In this document: in pieces, positions 12,201-23,485 of the stretch
Layout of the letters: every line of letters starts with the position of its first letter
Position numbering within the stretch: the first letter of the stretch is position 1
Source of the DNA: Clusia tigrina
Taxonomy: Eukaryota > Arthropoda > Insecta > Diptera > Clusiidae
Length of the DNA: 64,000 nt
Direction of reading: 5' to 3'
Assembly: GCA_920105625.2 (NCBI GenBank)
Contig: OV050030.1
Coordinates: 194,427,887 to 194,491,886, forward strand
Notes under the pieces: model-generated
The model's database searches: none
Told to the model about the DNA's origin: nothing
What the model saw: only the letters and a program-made list of their open reading frames with translations
Position numbers and translations under genes: made by a program

Positions 12201-13985
12201 CGTCTCTGTAGGCGTCTCAGTAGCTGCCGCTGTCGATTGGGGGGTCCGCTGCCTTCTCTATGCCTATATCTACCCCTATCTGCCTTAGTCGGCGTCGCAG
12301 CCACTGCCAGCGTCTCTGTAGACGTCTCAGTCGCAGTCACTGCCGCTGTCGATTCGGGTGGTCTGCTGCCTTCTCTATGCCTATATCTACCCCTATCTGC
12401 CTCAATCGGCGTCTCAGTCGGCGTCGCAGCCTCTGTCAGCGTCTCTGTAGGCGTCTCAGTCGCTGCCGCTGTCTATTGGAGGGTCTGCTGCCTTCTCTAT
12501 ACCAATATCTACCTTTATCTGCCTCAGTCGGCGTCTCAGTCGGCGTCTCAGTCGATTCCGCTGTCGATTGGGGGGTCTGCTGCCTTGTCTATGCCTGTAT
12601 CTACTCCTATCTGCTTCAGTCGGCGTCTCAGTCGGCGTCTCAGTCGGCGGCGCAGCCTCTGTCAGTGTCTCTGTAGACGTCTCAGTCGCTGCCGCTGTGG
12701 ATTGGGGGGTCTGCTGCTTTCTCTATGCCTATATCTACCCCTAACTGCCTCAGTCGGTGTCGCAGCCACTGCCAGAGTCTCTGTAGACGTCTCAGTCGCA
12801 GTCACTGCCGCTGTCGAGTTGGGGGTCTGCTGCCTTCTCTATGCCTATATCTACCCCTATCAGCCACAGTCGGCGTCTCAGTGGGCGTCTCAGTCGGCGT
12901 CGCAGCCTCTGTCAGCGTCTCTGTACGCGTCTCTGTCGCTGCCGCTGTCCATTGGGGGGTCTGCTGCCTTCTCTATGCCTATATCTACCCCTATCTGCCT
13001 CATTCGGCGTCTAAGTCGGCGTCGCTGTAGGCGTCTCTGTCGCTGTCGATTGGGGGGGTCTGCTGCCTTCTCTATGCCTATATCTACCCCTATCTGCTTC
13101 AGTCGGCGTCTCAGACGGCATCGTAGCCTCTGTCAGCATCTCTGTAGGCGTCTCAGTAGCTGCCGCTATCGATTGGGGGGTCTGCTGCCTTCTCTATGCC
13201 TATATCTACCCCTATCTGCCTCAGTCGGCGTCGCAGCCACTACCAGCGTCTCTGTAGACGTCTCAGTCGCAGTCACTGCTGCTGTCGATTCGGGTGGTCT
13301 GCTGCCTTCTCTATGCCTATATCTACCCCTATCTGCCTCAATCGGCGTCTCAGTCGGCGTCGCAGCCTCTGTCAGCGTCTCTGTAGGCGTCTCAGTCGCT
13401 GCCGCTGTCGATTGGAGGGTCTGCTGCCTTCTCTATACCAATATCTAACTTTATCTGCCTCAGTCGGCGTCTCAGTCGGCGTCTCAGTCGGCGTCTCAGT
13501 CGGCGTCTCAGTCGATTCCGCTGTCGATTGGGGGGTCAGCTGCCGTCTCTATGCCTATATCTACCCCTATCAGCCTCAGTCGGCGTCTAAGTGGGCGTCT
13601 CAGTCGGCGTCGCAGCCTCTGTCAGCGTCTCTGTACGCGTCTCTGTCGCTGCCGCTGTCCATTGGGGGGTCTGCTGCCTTCTCTATGCCTATATCTACCC
13701 CTATCTGCCTCATTCGGCGTCTAAGTCGGCGTCGCTGTAGGCGTCTCTGTCGCTGTCGATTGGGGGGGGTCTGCTGCCTTCTCTATGCCTATATCTACCC
13801 CTATCTGCCTCAGTCCGCGTCTCAGACGGCATCGTAGCCTCTGTCAGCGTCTCTGTAGGCGTCTCAGTAGCTGCCGCTGTCGATTGGGGGGTCTGCTGCC
13901 TTCTCTATGCCTATATCTACCCCTATCTGCCTCAGTCGGCGTCGCAGCCACTGCCAGCGTCTCTGTAGATGTCTCAGTCGCAGTC
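9235..13985 (+). repeat. Higher-order repeat in block B, two adjacent copies, ~2.35-2.40 kb
   Basis: A unit starting near 9235-9250 (G run followed by CTGCTGCTTTCTCTATGCC and the rare CTATATGTAC) recurs from about 11600. Markers are offset by 2350 bp at the left (9388 and 11738), 2361 in the middle (9899 and 12260), 2373 further on (10352 and 12725) and 2396 at the right (11389 and 13785). The offset grows in near-multiples of 12 bp, matching gain of single 12-bp units in one copy. The copies diverge near 13985, where copy 2 joins a different monomer phase. This looks like a recent tandem duplication of about 19-20 monomers. Confidence 0.83.
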
Positions 13986-16900
13986 GATTCCGCTGTCGAT
14001 TGGGGGGTCTGCTGCCGTCTCTATGCCTATATCTACCCCTATCTGCCTCAATCGGCGTCACAGTCGGCGTCGCAGCCTCTGTCAGCGTCTCTGTAGGCGT
14101 CTCAGTCGCTGCCGCTGTCGATTGGAGGGTCTGCTGCCTTCTCTATACCAATATCTACCTTTATCTGCCTCAGTCGGCGTCTCAGTCGGCGTCTCAGTGG
14201 GCGTCTCAGTCGATACCGCTGTCGATTGGGGGTCTGCTGCCGTCTCTATGCCTACATCTACCCCTATCTGCCTCAGTCGGCGTCTCAGTCGGCGTCGCAG
14301 CCTCTGTCAGTGTCTCTGTAGACGTCTCAGTCGCTGCCGCTGTGGATTGGGGGGTCTGCTGCTTTTTCTATGCCTATATCTACCCCTATCTGCCTCAATC
14401 GGTGTCGCAGCCACTGCCAGCGTCTCTGTAGACGTCTCAGTCGCAGTCACTGCCGCTGTCGAGTGGGGGGTCTGCTGCCTTCTCTATGCCTATATCTACC
14501 CCTATCAGCCTCAGTCGGCGTCTCAGGGGGCGTCTCAGTCGGTGTCGCAGCCTCTGTTAGCGTCTCTGTAGGCATCTCAGTCGCTGCCGCTGTCCATTGG
14601 GGGGTCTGCTGCCTTCTCTATGCTTATATCTACCACTATCTGCCTCAGTCGGTGTCTCAGTCGGCGTCGCAGCCTGTGTCAGCGTCTCTGTAGGCGTCTC
14701 AGTAGCTGCCGCTGTCGATTGGAGGTCTGCTGCCTTCTCTATGCCTATATCTACCCCTATCCGCCCCAGTCGGCTTCTCAGTCGGCGTCTCAGTCGGCGT
14801 TTCAGTCGGAGTCGCACCCTCTTTCAGCGTCTCTCTACGCGTCTCAGGCGATGTTGCTGTCGATTCGGGGGTCTGCTGCATTTTCTATGCCTGTATCTAT
14901 GCCTATCTGCCTCAGTTGGCGTCTCAGTCGGCGTCGCTGTAGGCGTCTCAGTCGGTGTCGATTGGGGGGGTCTGCTGCCTTCTCTATGCCTATATCTACC
15001 CCTATATGCCTCAGTCGGCGTCTCAGTCGGCATCGCAGCCTCTGTCAGCGTCTCTGTAGGCGACTCAGTAGCTGCCGCTGTCGATTGGGGGGTCTGCTGC
15101 CTTCTCTATGCCTATATCTACCCCTATCTGCCTCAGTCGGCTTCGCAGCCTCTCTCAGCGTCTCTGTAGACTTCTCAGTCGCAGTCACTGCCGCTGTCGA
15201 GAGGGGGTCTGCTGCCTTCTCTATGCCTACATCTACCCCTATCAGCCTCAGTCGGCGTCTCAGTCGGCGTCGCAGCCTCTGTCAGCCTCTCTGTACGCGT
15301 CTCAGTCGATGCTGCTGTCGATTGGGGGGTCTGCTGCCTTCTTTATGCCTATATTTACCCCTATATGCCTCAGTCGGCGTCGCAGCCACTGCCAGCGTCT
15401 CTGTAGACGTCTCAGTCGCAGTCACTGCCGCTGTCGAGTGGGGGACAGCTGCCTCCTCTATGCCTACATCTACCCCTATCTGCCTCAGTCGGCGTGTCAC
15501 TCGGCGTCGCAGCCTCTGTCAGCGTCTCTGTACGCGTCTCAGTCGCTGCCGCTGTCGATTGCGGGGTCTGCTGGCTTCTCTATGCCTGTATCTACCCCTA
15601 TCTGTCTCAGTCGGCGTCTCAGTCGGCGTCGCAGCCTCTTTCAGCGTCTCTGTAGGCGTCTCAGTAGCTGCCGCTGTAGATTGGGGGGGTCTGCTGCCTT
15701 CTCTATGCTTATATGTACCCCTATCTGCCTCAGTCGGCGTCTCAGTCGGCGTCGCAGCCTCTGTCAGCGTCTCTGTAGGCGTCCCAGTCGATGCCGCTGT
15801 CGATTGGGGGGTCTGCTGCCTTCTGTATGCCTGTATCTACCCCTACCTGTCTAAGTCGGCGTCTCAGTCGGCGTCGCTATAGGCGTCTCTCTCGCTGTCG
15901 ATTGGGGGGCTGCTGCCTTTTCTATGCCTATATCTACTCCCATCTGCCTCAATCGACATCTTAGTCGGCATCGCAGCCTCTTTCAGCGTCTCTGTACGCG
16001 TCTCAGTCGATACCGCTGTCGATTGGGGGGGTCTGCTGCCTTCTCTATGCCTGTATCTACCCCTATCTGCCTCAGTCGGCGTCGCTGTAGGCGTCTCAGT
16101 CGGTGTCGATTGGGGGGTCTGCTGCCTTTTCTATGCCTATATCTACCCCTATCTGCCTCAATCGGCGTCTCAGTCGGCGTCGCTGTAGGCGTCTCAGTGG
16201 CTGCCGCTGTCGATTGGGGGTCTGCTGCTTTCTCTATGCCTATATCTACCCCTATCTGCCTCAGTCGGCGTCGCAGCCACTGCCAGCGTCTCTGTAGACT
16301 TCTCAGTCGCAATTACTGCCGCTGTCGAGGGGGGGTCTGCTGCCATCTCTATGCCTATATCTACACCTATCTGCCTCAGTCGGCGACTCAGTCAGCGTCG
16401 CAGCCTCTTTCAGTGTCTCTGTAGGCGTCTCAGTCATTACCGCTGTCGATTGGGGGATCTGCTGCCTTCTCTATGCCTATATCTACCACTATCAGCCTCA
16501 GTCGCAGCCTCTGTCAGCGTCTCTGTAGGCGTCTCAGTCGCTGCCGCTGTCGATTGGAGGGTCTGCTGCCTTCTCTATAGCAATATCTACCTTTATCTGC
16601 ATCAGTCGACGTCTCAGTCGGCGTCTCAGTCGATTCCGCTGTCGATTGGGGGGTCTGCTGCCGTCTCTATGCCTATATCTACCCCTATCTGCCTCAGTCG
16701 GCGCCTCAGACGGCATCGTAGCCTCTGTCAGCGTCTCTGTAGGCGTCTCAGTAGCTGCCGCTGTCGATTGGGGGGTCTGCTGCCTTCTCTATGCCTATAT
16801 CTACCCCTATCTGCCTCAGTCGGCGTCGCAGCCACTCCCAGCGTCTCTGTAGACGTCTCAGTCGCAGTCACTGCCGCTGTCGATTCGGGTGGTCTGCTGC

Positions 16901-19900
16901 CTTCTCTATGCCTATATCTACCCCTATGTGCCTCAATCGGCGTCTCAGTCGGCGTCGCAGCCTCTGTCAGTGTCTCTGTAGGCGTCTCAGTCGCTGCCGC
17001 TGTCGATTGGAGGGTCTGCTGCCTTCTCTATACCAATATCTACCTTTATCTGCCTCAGTCGGCGTCTCAGTCGGCGTCTCAGTCGATTCCGCTGTCGATT
17101 GGTGGTCTGCTGCCGTCTCTATGCCAATATCTACCCCTATCTGCCTCAGTCGGCGTCTCAGTCGCGTCGCAGCCTCTGTCAGCATCTCTGTACGCGTCTC
17201 AGTCTCTGCCGCTGTCGATTGGGGGGTCTGCTGCCTTGTCTATGCCTGTATCTACTCCTATCTGCTTCAGTCGGCGTCTCAGTCGGCGGCGCAGCCTCTG
17301 TCAGTGTCTCTGTAGACGTCTCAGTCGCTGCCGCTCTCGATTGGGGGGTCTGCTGCCGTCTCTATGCCTATATCTACCCCTATCTGCCTCAGTCGGCGTC
17401 TCAGACGGCATCGTAGCCTCTGTCAGCGTCTCTGTAGGCGTCTCAGTAGCTGCCGCTGTCGATTGGGGGGTCTGCTGCCTTCTCTATGCCTATATCTACC
17501 ACTATCTGCTTCAGTCGGCGTCGCAGCCACTGCCAGCGTCTCTGTAGACGTCTCAGTCGTAGTCACTGCCGCTGTCGATTCGGGTGGCCTGCTGCCTTCT
17601 CTATGCCTATATCTACCCCTATCTGCCTCAATCGGCGTCTCAGTCGGCGTCGCAGCCTCTGTCAGCGTCTCTGTAGGCGTCTCAGTCGCTGCCGCTGTCG
17701 ATTGGAGGGTCTGCTGCCTTCTCTATACCAATATCTACCTTTATCTGCCTCAGTCGGCGTCTCAGTCGGCGTCTCAGTCGGCGTCTCAGTCGATTCCGCT
17801 GTCGATTGGGGGTCTGCTGCCGTCTCTATGCCAATGTCTACCCCTATCTGCCTCAGTCGGCGTCTCAGTCGCGTCGCAGCCTCTGTCAGCATCTCTGTAC
17901 GCGTCTCAGTCTCTGCCGCTGTCGATTGGGGGGTCTGCTGCCTTGTCTATGCCTGTATCTACGCCTATCTGCCTCAGTCGGCGACGCAGCCACTGCCAGC
18001 GTCTCTGCGATCTGCCTCAGTCGGTATCTCAGTCAGCGTCGCAGCTTCTGTCAGCGTCTCTCTACGCGTCTCAGTCGATGCCGCTGTCGATTGGGGGGTC
18101 TGCTGCCTTCTCTATGCCTATATGTACCCCTATCTGCCTCAGTCTGCGTCTCAGTCGGCGTCGCAGCCTCTGTCAGCGTCTCTGTACGCGCCTCAGTTGA
18201 TGCCGCTGTCGATTGGGGGGTCTGCTGCCCAAGCCGGCGTCTCAGTCGGCGTCGCTGTAGGCGTCTCTGTGGCTTTCGATTGGGGGGGGGCTGCTGCCTT
18301 TTCTATGCCTATATATACCCCTATCTGCCTCAGTCGGCGTCTCAGTCGGCATCGCAGCTTCTGTCAGCGTCTCTCTACGCGTCTCAGTTGATGCCGCTGT
18401 CGATTGGGGGGTCTGCTGCCTTCTGTATGCCTGTATCTACCCCTACCTTCCTAATTCGGCGTCTCAGTCGGCGTCGCTGTAGGCGTCTCTGTCGCTGTTG
18501 ATTGGGGGGGCTGCTGCCTTTTCTATGCCTATATCTACCCCCATATGCCTCAGTCGACGTCTTAGTCGGCATCGCAGCCTCTGTCAGCGTCTCTGTACGC
18601 GTCTCAGTCGATACCGCTGTCGATTGGGGGGTCTGCTGCCTTCTCTATGCTTGTATCTACCCCTATCTGCCTCAGTCGGCGTCACAGCTTCTCTCAGCGT
18701 TTCTGTTGGCGTCTCAGTCGCTGCCGCTGTAAATTGGGGGGGTCTGCTGCCTTCTCTATGCCTATATCTAGCCCTATCTGCCTCAGTCGGCGTCTCAGTC
18801 GGCGTCGCTGTAGGCGTCTCAGTAGCTGCCGCTGTCGATTGGGGGTCTGCTGCTTTCTCTATGCCTATATCTACCCCTATCTGCCTCAGTCGGCGTTGCA
18901 GCCACTGCCAGCGTCTCTGTAGACGTCTCAGTCGCAGTCACTGCCGCCTTCGAGTGGGGGGTCTGCTGCCTTCTCTATGCCTATATCTACCCTTATCAGC
19001 CTCAGTCGGCGCCTCAGTCGGCGTCGCAGCCACTCTCACCATCTCTGTAGGCGTCTCAGTGGCTGCCGCTGTCGATTTGGGGGGTCTGCTGCCTTCTCTA
19101 TGCCTATATCTACCCCTATCTGCCTCAGTCGGCGTCTCAGTCGGCGTCGCAGCCTCTGTCAGCGTCTCTGTAGGCGTCTCAGTAGCTGCCGCTGTCGATT
19201 GGGAGTCTGCTGCCTTCTCTATGCCTATATCTACCCCTTTCCGGCCCAGTCGGCGTCTCAGTCGGCGTCGCAGCCTCTGTCAGCGTCTCTGTAGGCTACT
19301 CAGTAGCTGCCGCAGTCGATTGGGGGTCTGCTGCTTTCTCTATGCCTATATCTACTCCTGTCTGCCTCAGTCGGCGTCTCAGTCGGCGTCTCAGTCGGCG
19401 TCGCAGTCTCTGTCAGCGTCTCTGTAGGCGTTTCAGTCGCTGCCGCTGTCGATTGGGGGGTCTGCTGCCTGCTCTATAGCTATATCCACCCCTATCTGCC
19501 TCAGTGGGCGTCGAAGTATCTGTTAGCGTCTCTGTAGGCATCTCACTCGCTGCCGCTGTCGATTGGGGTGGTCTGCTGCCTTCTCTATGCCTGTATCTAC
19601 GCCTATCTGCCTCAGTCGGCGTCGCTGTAGGCGTCTCAGTCGGTGTCGATTGGGGGGCCTGCTGGCTTCTCTATGCCTATATCTACCCCTATCTGCCTCA
19701 GTCGGCGTCTCAGTCGGCGTCGCTGTAGGTGTCTCAGTAGCTGCCGCTGTCGATTGGGGGTCTGCTGCCTTCTCAATGCCTATATCTACCCCTATCTACC
19801 CCTATCTGCCTCAGTCGGCGTCGCAGCCACTGCCAGCATCTCTGTAGACGTCTCAGTCGCAGTCACTGCCTCTGTCGTGTGGGGGTCTGCTGCCTTCTCT

Positions 19901-22633
19901 ATGCCTATATCTACCCCTATCCGCCCCAGTCGGCGTCTCAGTCGGCGTCGCAGCCTCTGTCAGCGTATGTGTAGGCGTCTCAGTAGCTGCCGCTGTCGAT
20001 TGGGGGTCTGTTGCCTTCTCTATGCCTGTATCTACGCCTATCTGCCTCAGTCGGCGTCGCTGTAGGCGTCTCAGTCGGTGTCGATTGGGGGGCCTGCTGC
20101 CTTCTCTATGCCTATATCTACCCCTATCTGCCTCAGTCGGCGTCTCAGTCGGCGTCGCTGTAGGCGTCTCAGTAGCTGCCGCTGTCGGTTGGGGGTCTGC
20201 TGCCTTCTCTATGCCTATACCTACCCCTATCTGCCTCAGTCGGCGTCTCAGTCGGCGTCTCAGTCGGCGTCGCAGCCTCTGTCAGCGTCTCTGTAGGCGT
20301 CTCAGTCGCTGCCGCTGTCGATTGGAGGGTCTGCTGCCTTCTCTATACCAATATCTACCTCTATCTCCCTCAGTCGGCGTCTCAGTCAGCGTCTCTGTAG
20401 GTGTCTCAGTAGCTGCCGCTGTCGATTGGGGGTCTGCTGCCTTCTCAATGCCTATATCTACCCCTATCTACCCCTATCTGCCTCAGTCGGCGTCGCAGCC
20501 ACTGCCAGCATCTCTGTAGACGTCTCAGTCGCAGTCACTGCCTCTGTCGTGTGGGGGTCTGCTGCCTTCTCTATGCCTATATCTACCCCTATCAGCCTCA
20601 GTCGGCGTCTCAGTCGGCGTCTCAGTCGGCGTCGCAGCCTATGTCAGCGTCTCTGTACGCGTCTCAGTCGATGCCGCTGTCGATTGGGGGGTATGCTGCC
20701 TTCTCTATGCCTATATTTACCACAATCTGCCTCAGTCGGCGTCGCAGCCACTAACAGTGTCTCTGTAGACGTCTCAGTCGCAGTCACTGCCGCTGTCGAG
20801 TGGGGGACAGCTGCCTCCTCTATGCCTATATCTACCCCTATCTGCCTCAGTCGGCGTGTTAGTCGGCGTCGCAGCCTCTGTCAGCGTCTCTGTACGCGTC
20901 TCAATCGCTGCCTCTGTCGATTGCGGGGTCGGCTGGCTTCTCTATGCCTGTATCTACCCCTATCTGCATCAGTGGGCGTCTCAGTCGACGTCGCAGCCTA
21001 TTTCAGCGTCTCTGTAGGAGTCTCAGTCGGTGCCGCTGTCGATTAGGGGGTCTGCTGCCTTCTCAATGCCTATATCTACCCCTATCTGCCTCAGTCGGCG
21101 TCGCAGCCACTGCCAGCATCTCTGTAGACGTCTCAGTCGCAGTCACTGCCTCTGTCGAGTGGGGGTCTGCTGCCTTCTCTATGCCTATATCTACCCCTAT
21201 CTGCCTCAGTCGGCGTGTCAGTCGGCGTCGCAGCCTCTGTCAGCGTCTCTGTACGCGTCTCAATCGCTGCCGCTGTAGATTGGGGAGTCTGCTGCCTTCT
21301 CTATGCCTATATGTATCCCTATCTGCCTCAGTCGGCGTCTCAGTCGGCGTCGCAGCCTCTGTCAGCGTCTCTGTAGGCGTCTCAGTAACTGCCGCTGTCG
21401 ATTGGGGGCCTGCTGCCTTCTGTATGCCTGTATTTACGCCTATCTGCCTCAGTCGGCATCGCAGCCACTGCCAGCGTCTCTGCGATCTGCCTCAGTCGGT
21501 ATCTCAGTCAGCGTCGCAGCTTCTGTCAGCGTCTCTGTAGGCGTCTCAGTCGATGCCGCTGTCGATTAGGGGGGGGGTCATCTACCTTCTCTATGCCTAT
21601 ATCTACCTCTATCAGCCTCAGTCGGCGTCACAGCCTTTATCAGCGTCTCTGTACGCGTCTCAGTCGATGCCGCTGTCGATTGGGGGTCTGCTGCCTTCTC
21701 CATGCCTGTATCTACCCCTACCTGCCTAAGTCGGCGTCTCAGTCGGCGTCGCTGTAGGCGTGTCTGTCGCTCTCGATTGGGGGGGCTGCTGCCTTTTCTA
21801 TGCCTATATCTACCCCTATCTGCCTCAGTCGGCGTCTTAGTCGGCATCGCAGCCTCTGTCAGCGTCTCTGTACGCGTCTCAGTCGATGCCGCTGTCGATT
21901 GGGGGGGTCTGCTGCCTTCTCTATGCCTGTATCTACCCCTATCTGCCTCAGTCGGCGTCTCAGTCGGCGTCGCTGTAGGCGTCTCAGTAGCTGCCGCTGT
22001 CGATTGGGGGTCTGCTGCTTTCTTTATGCCTATATCTACCCCTATCTGCCTCAGTCGGCGTCGCAACCACTGCCAGCGTCTCTGTAGACGTCTCAGTCGC
22101 AGTCACTGCCGCTGTCGAGTGGGGGGGTCTGCTGTCTTCTCTATGCCTATATCTACACCTATCTGCCTCAGTCGGCGACTCAGTCAGCGTCGCAGCATCT
22201 TTCAGCGTCTCTGTAGGCGTCTCAGTCGCTGCCGCTGTCGATTTTGCTGGTCTGATGCCTTCTCTATGCCTATATCTACCCCTAGCTGCCTCAGTAGGAT
22301 TCTCAGTCGGCGGCGCTGTAGGCGTCGTTGTCGCTGTCGATTGGGAGGGCTGCTGCCTTTTCTATGCCTATATCTACCCCTATCTGCCTCAGTTGGCGTC
22401 TCAGTCGGTGACGCAGCCTCTGTCACCATCTCTATAGGCGTCTCAGTGGCTGCCGCTGTCGATTTGGGGGGTCTGCCGCCTTCTCTATGCCTATATCTAC
22501 CCCTATCTGCCTCAGTCGGCGTCTCAGTCGGCGTCACAGCCTCTGTCAGCGTCTCTGTAGGCGTTTCAGTAGCTGCCGCTGTCGATTGGGAGTCTGCTGC
22601 CTTCTCTATGCCTATATCTACCCCTATCTGCTT

Positions 22634-22705
22634 CAGTCGGCGTCTCAGTCGGCGTCTCAGTCGGCGTCTCAGTCGGCGTCTCAGTCAGCGTCTCAGTCGG
22701 CGTCG
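22634..22705 (+). repeat. 12-bp repeat expansion, six units
   Basis: Six consecutive 12-bp units of CAGTCGGCGTCT type, the fifth carrying CAGTCAGCGTCT and the last ending in GTCG. It lies about 200 bp left of the retrotransposon LTR. Confidence 0.9.
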
Positions 22706-23123
22706 CAGCCTCTTTCAGCGTCTCTGTAGGCGTCTCAGTCGGCGTCGCTGTAGGCGTCTTTGTCGCTGTCGATTGGGAATCTGCTGCCTTTTCTATGCCT
22801 ATATCTACCCCTTTCCGCCCCAGTCGGCGTCACAGTCGGCGTCGCAGCCTCTGTCAGCGTCTCTGTAGGCTACTCAGTCGCTGACGCTGTGGATCTGCTG
22901 CTTTCTCTATGCCTGTTGCATTCTAAGCGAAGTCAACAACCGCTGCAGTGCACGCCCTTGACTGCGGCCAACGACAGCGCAAATCGCTGACACCGAATTT
23001 TCACGTGCATCAGCACTTTGTGCACATTAATTGTAGTTTTTTGCATTACATTTTTATTACTTGTTTATGATTTGTTTTATATGTAAAATATCTAAGTAAG
23101 CAATAATGGTTCAATTGTAATAG

Positions 23124-23130
23124 TATAAAT
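23124..23130 (+). promoter_or_regulatory. TATA-like box in the LTR
   Basis: TATAAAT lies about 210 bp into the LTR, upstream of the 81-bp tandem repeat and the AATAAA, a plausible place for a U3 promoter. It is a short motif in AT-rich DNA. Other AT-rich candidates exist nearby (around 23070-23090). Confidence 0.35.
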
Positions 23131-23208
23131 TAAGTGAAGTTATTAAATACGTATCAGTTCTTTGAAACCTATCAACGAGTGTTTTATTGAATTGGTCATT
23201 CCGTAGGA

Positions 23209-23400
23209 CTGGTTATGTGAACTAGTACCCTCACTCAACAATAGTCTTGGTTTTGTACCTAGGCTACTTTCCACACAAATATGGAAGATCTGGTTATAAG
23301 CACCAGTATCTTCATTCAATATTAGTCTTGGTTTTGCACCTAGGCTATTTCATAACCACAAAACAAGGGTCTGGTGTAACCATCAGGACCCAGCAAGAGT
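23209..23400 (+). repeat. 81-bp tandem repeat inside the LTR, ~2.3 copies
   Basis: Copies start with CTGGTTATG at 23209, CTGGTTATA at 23290 and CTGGTGTAA at 23371, a period of 81 bp. The first two copies share AGTCTTGGTTTTG and ACCTAGGCTA at matching positions but differ elsewhere. The third is partial. Repeated modules of this sort in LTRs often lie in U3/R; no function can be read from sequence alone. Confidence 0.8.
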
Positions 23401-23407
23401 AAGGTGG

Positions 23408-23413
23408 AATAAA
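23408..23413 (+). promoter_or_regulatory. Polyadenylation signal in the LTR
   Basis: AATAAA lies 19 bp before the LTR end (between 23413 and 23432), a position expected for the R/U5 processing signal of an LTR retrotransposon. Confidence 0.5.
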
Positions 23414-23433
23414 AGAATTCCCACTCTTAACAT

Positions 23434-23451
23434 TGGTGACCCCGACGTGAT
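23434..23451 (+). other. Primer-binding site, tRNA-Trp type
   Basis: TGGTGACCCCGACGTGAT begins one base after the LTR. Its complement ends in CCA and matches the 3' end of eukaryotic tRNA-Trp as I recall it (acceptor GGGGTCA plus CCA); the same 18-base site primes avian leukosis-type retroviruses. It would prime minus-strand DNA synthesis. Agreement with the host tRNA-Trp was not checked against a database. Confidence 0.82.
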
Positions 23452-23485
23452 CCTGTGCCGGATCACAATCATCGTAGAAGCTTAA

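Larger units (their letters stand above)
8931..22913 (+). repeat. Satellite block B: ~122-bp tandem monomers
   Basis: This is the same basic monomer and orientation as block A with a different set of variants. Common ones are CTCAGTAGCTGCCGCTGTCG, CGCAGTCACTGCCGCTGTCG, the GATTCGGGTGG form of the G-run segment, CTATACCAATATCTACC, and GCGTCTCAGACGGCATCGTAG. It contains a clear ~2.35-2.40 kb higher-order duplication in its first third. Further right (about 15-22.9 kb) the array mixes monomers in which the 12-bp run is followed directly by GTCGCTGTAGGCGTCTCAG, giving shortened units. It is cut at 22913 by the LTR of the retrotransposon, in the phase CTTTCTCTATGCC. No host gene is seen. Confidence 0.92.
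22914..23432 (+). repeat. 5' LTR of the BEL/Pao element (519 bp)
   Basis: The LTR begins TGTTGCATTC directly after satellite sequence and ends in TTAACA, one base before the primer-binding site, giving the usual TG...CA termini. It contains a TATA-like motif, an internal 81-bp tandem repeat and an AATAAA near its end. No second LTR exists in the window, so the right end is inferred from the CA plus primer-binding site and the left end from the satellite junction. A target-site duplication cannot be tested because the 3' end of the element is gone. Confidence 0.85.

Noticed and set aside
1..22913. Many long open frames on the + strand (rich in Ser, Arg, Leu, Cys or Val) as possible host genes
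   Set aside because: They are shadows of the repeat. Period ~122 bp rotates the frame each monomer, the G run shifts it at random, all three frames give overlapping products of the same motifs, and there is no start context, intron pattern or domain.
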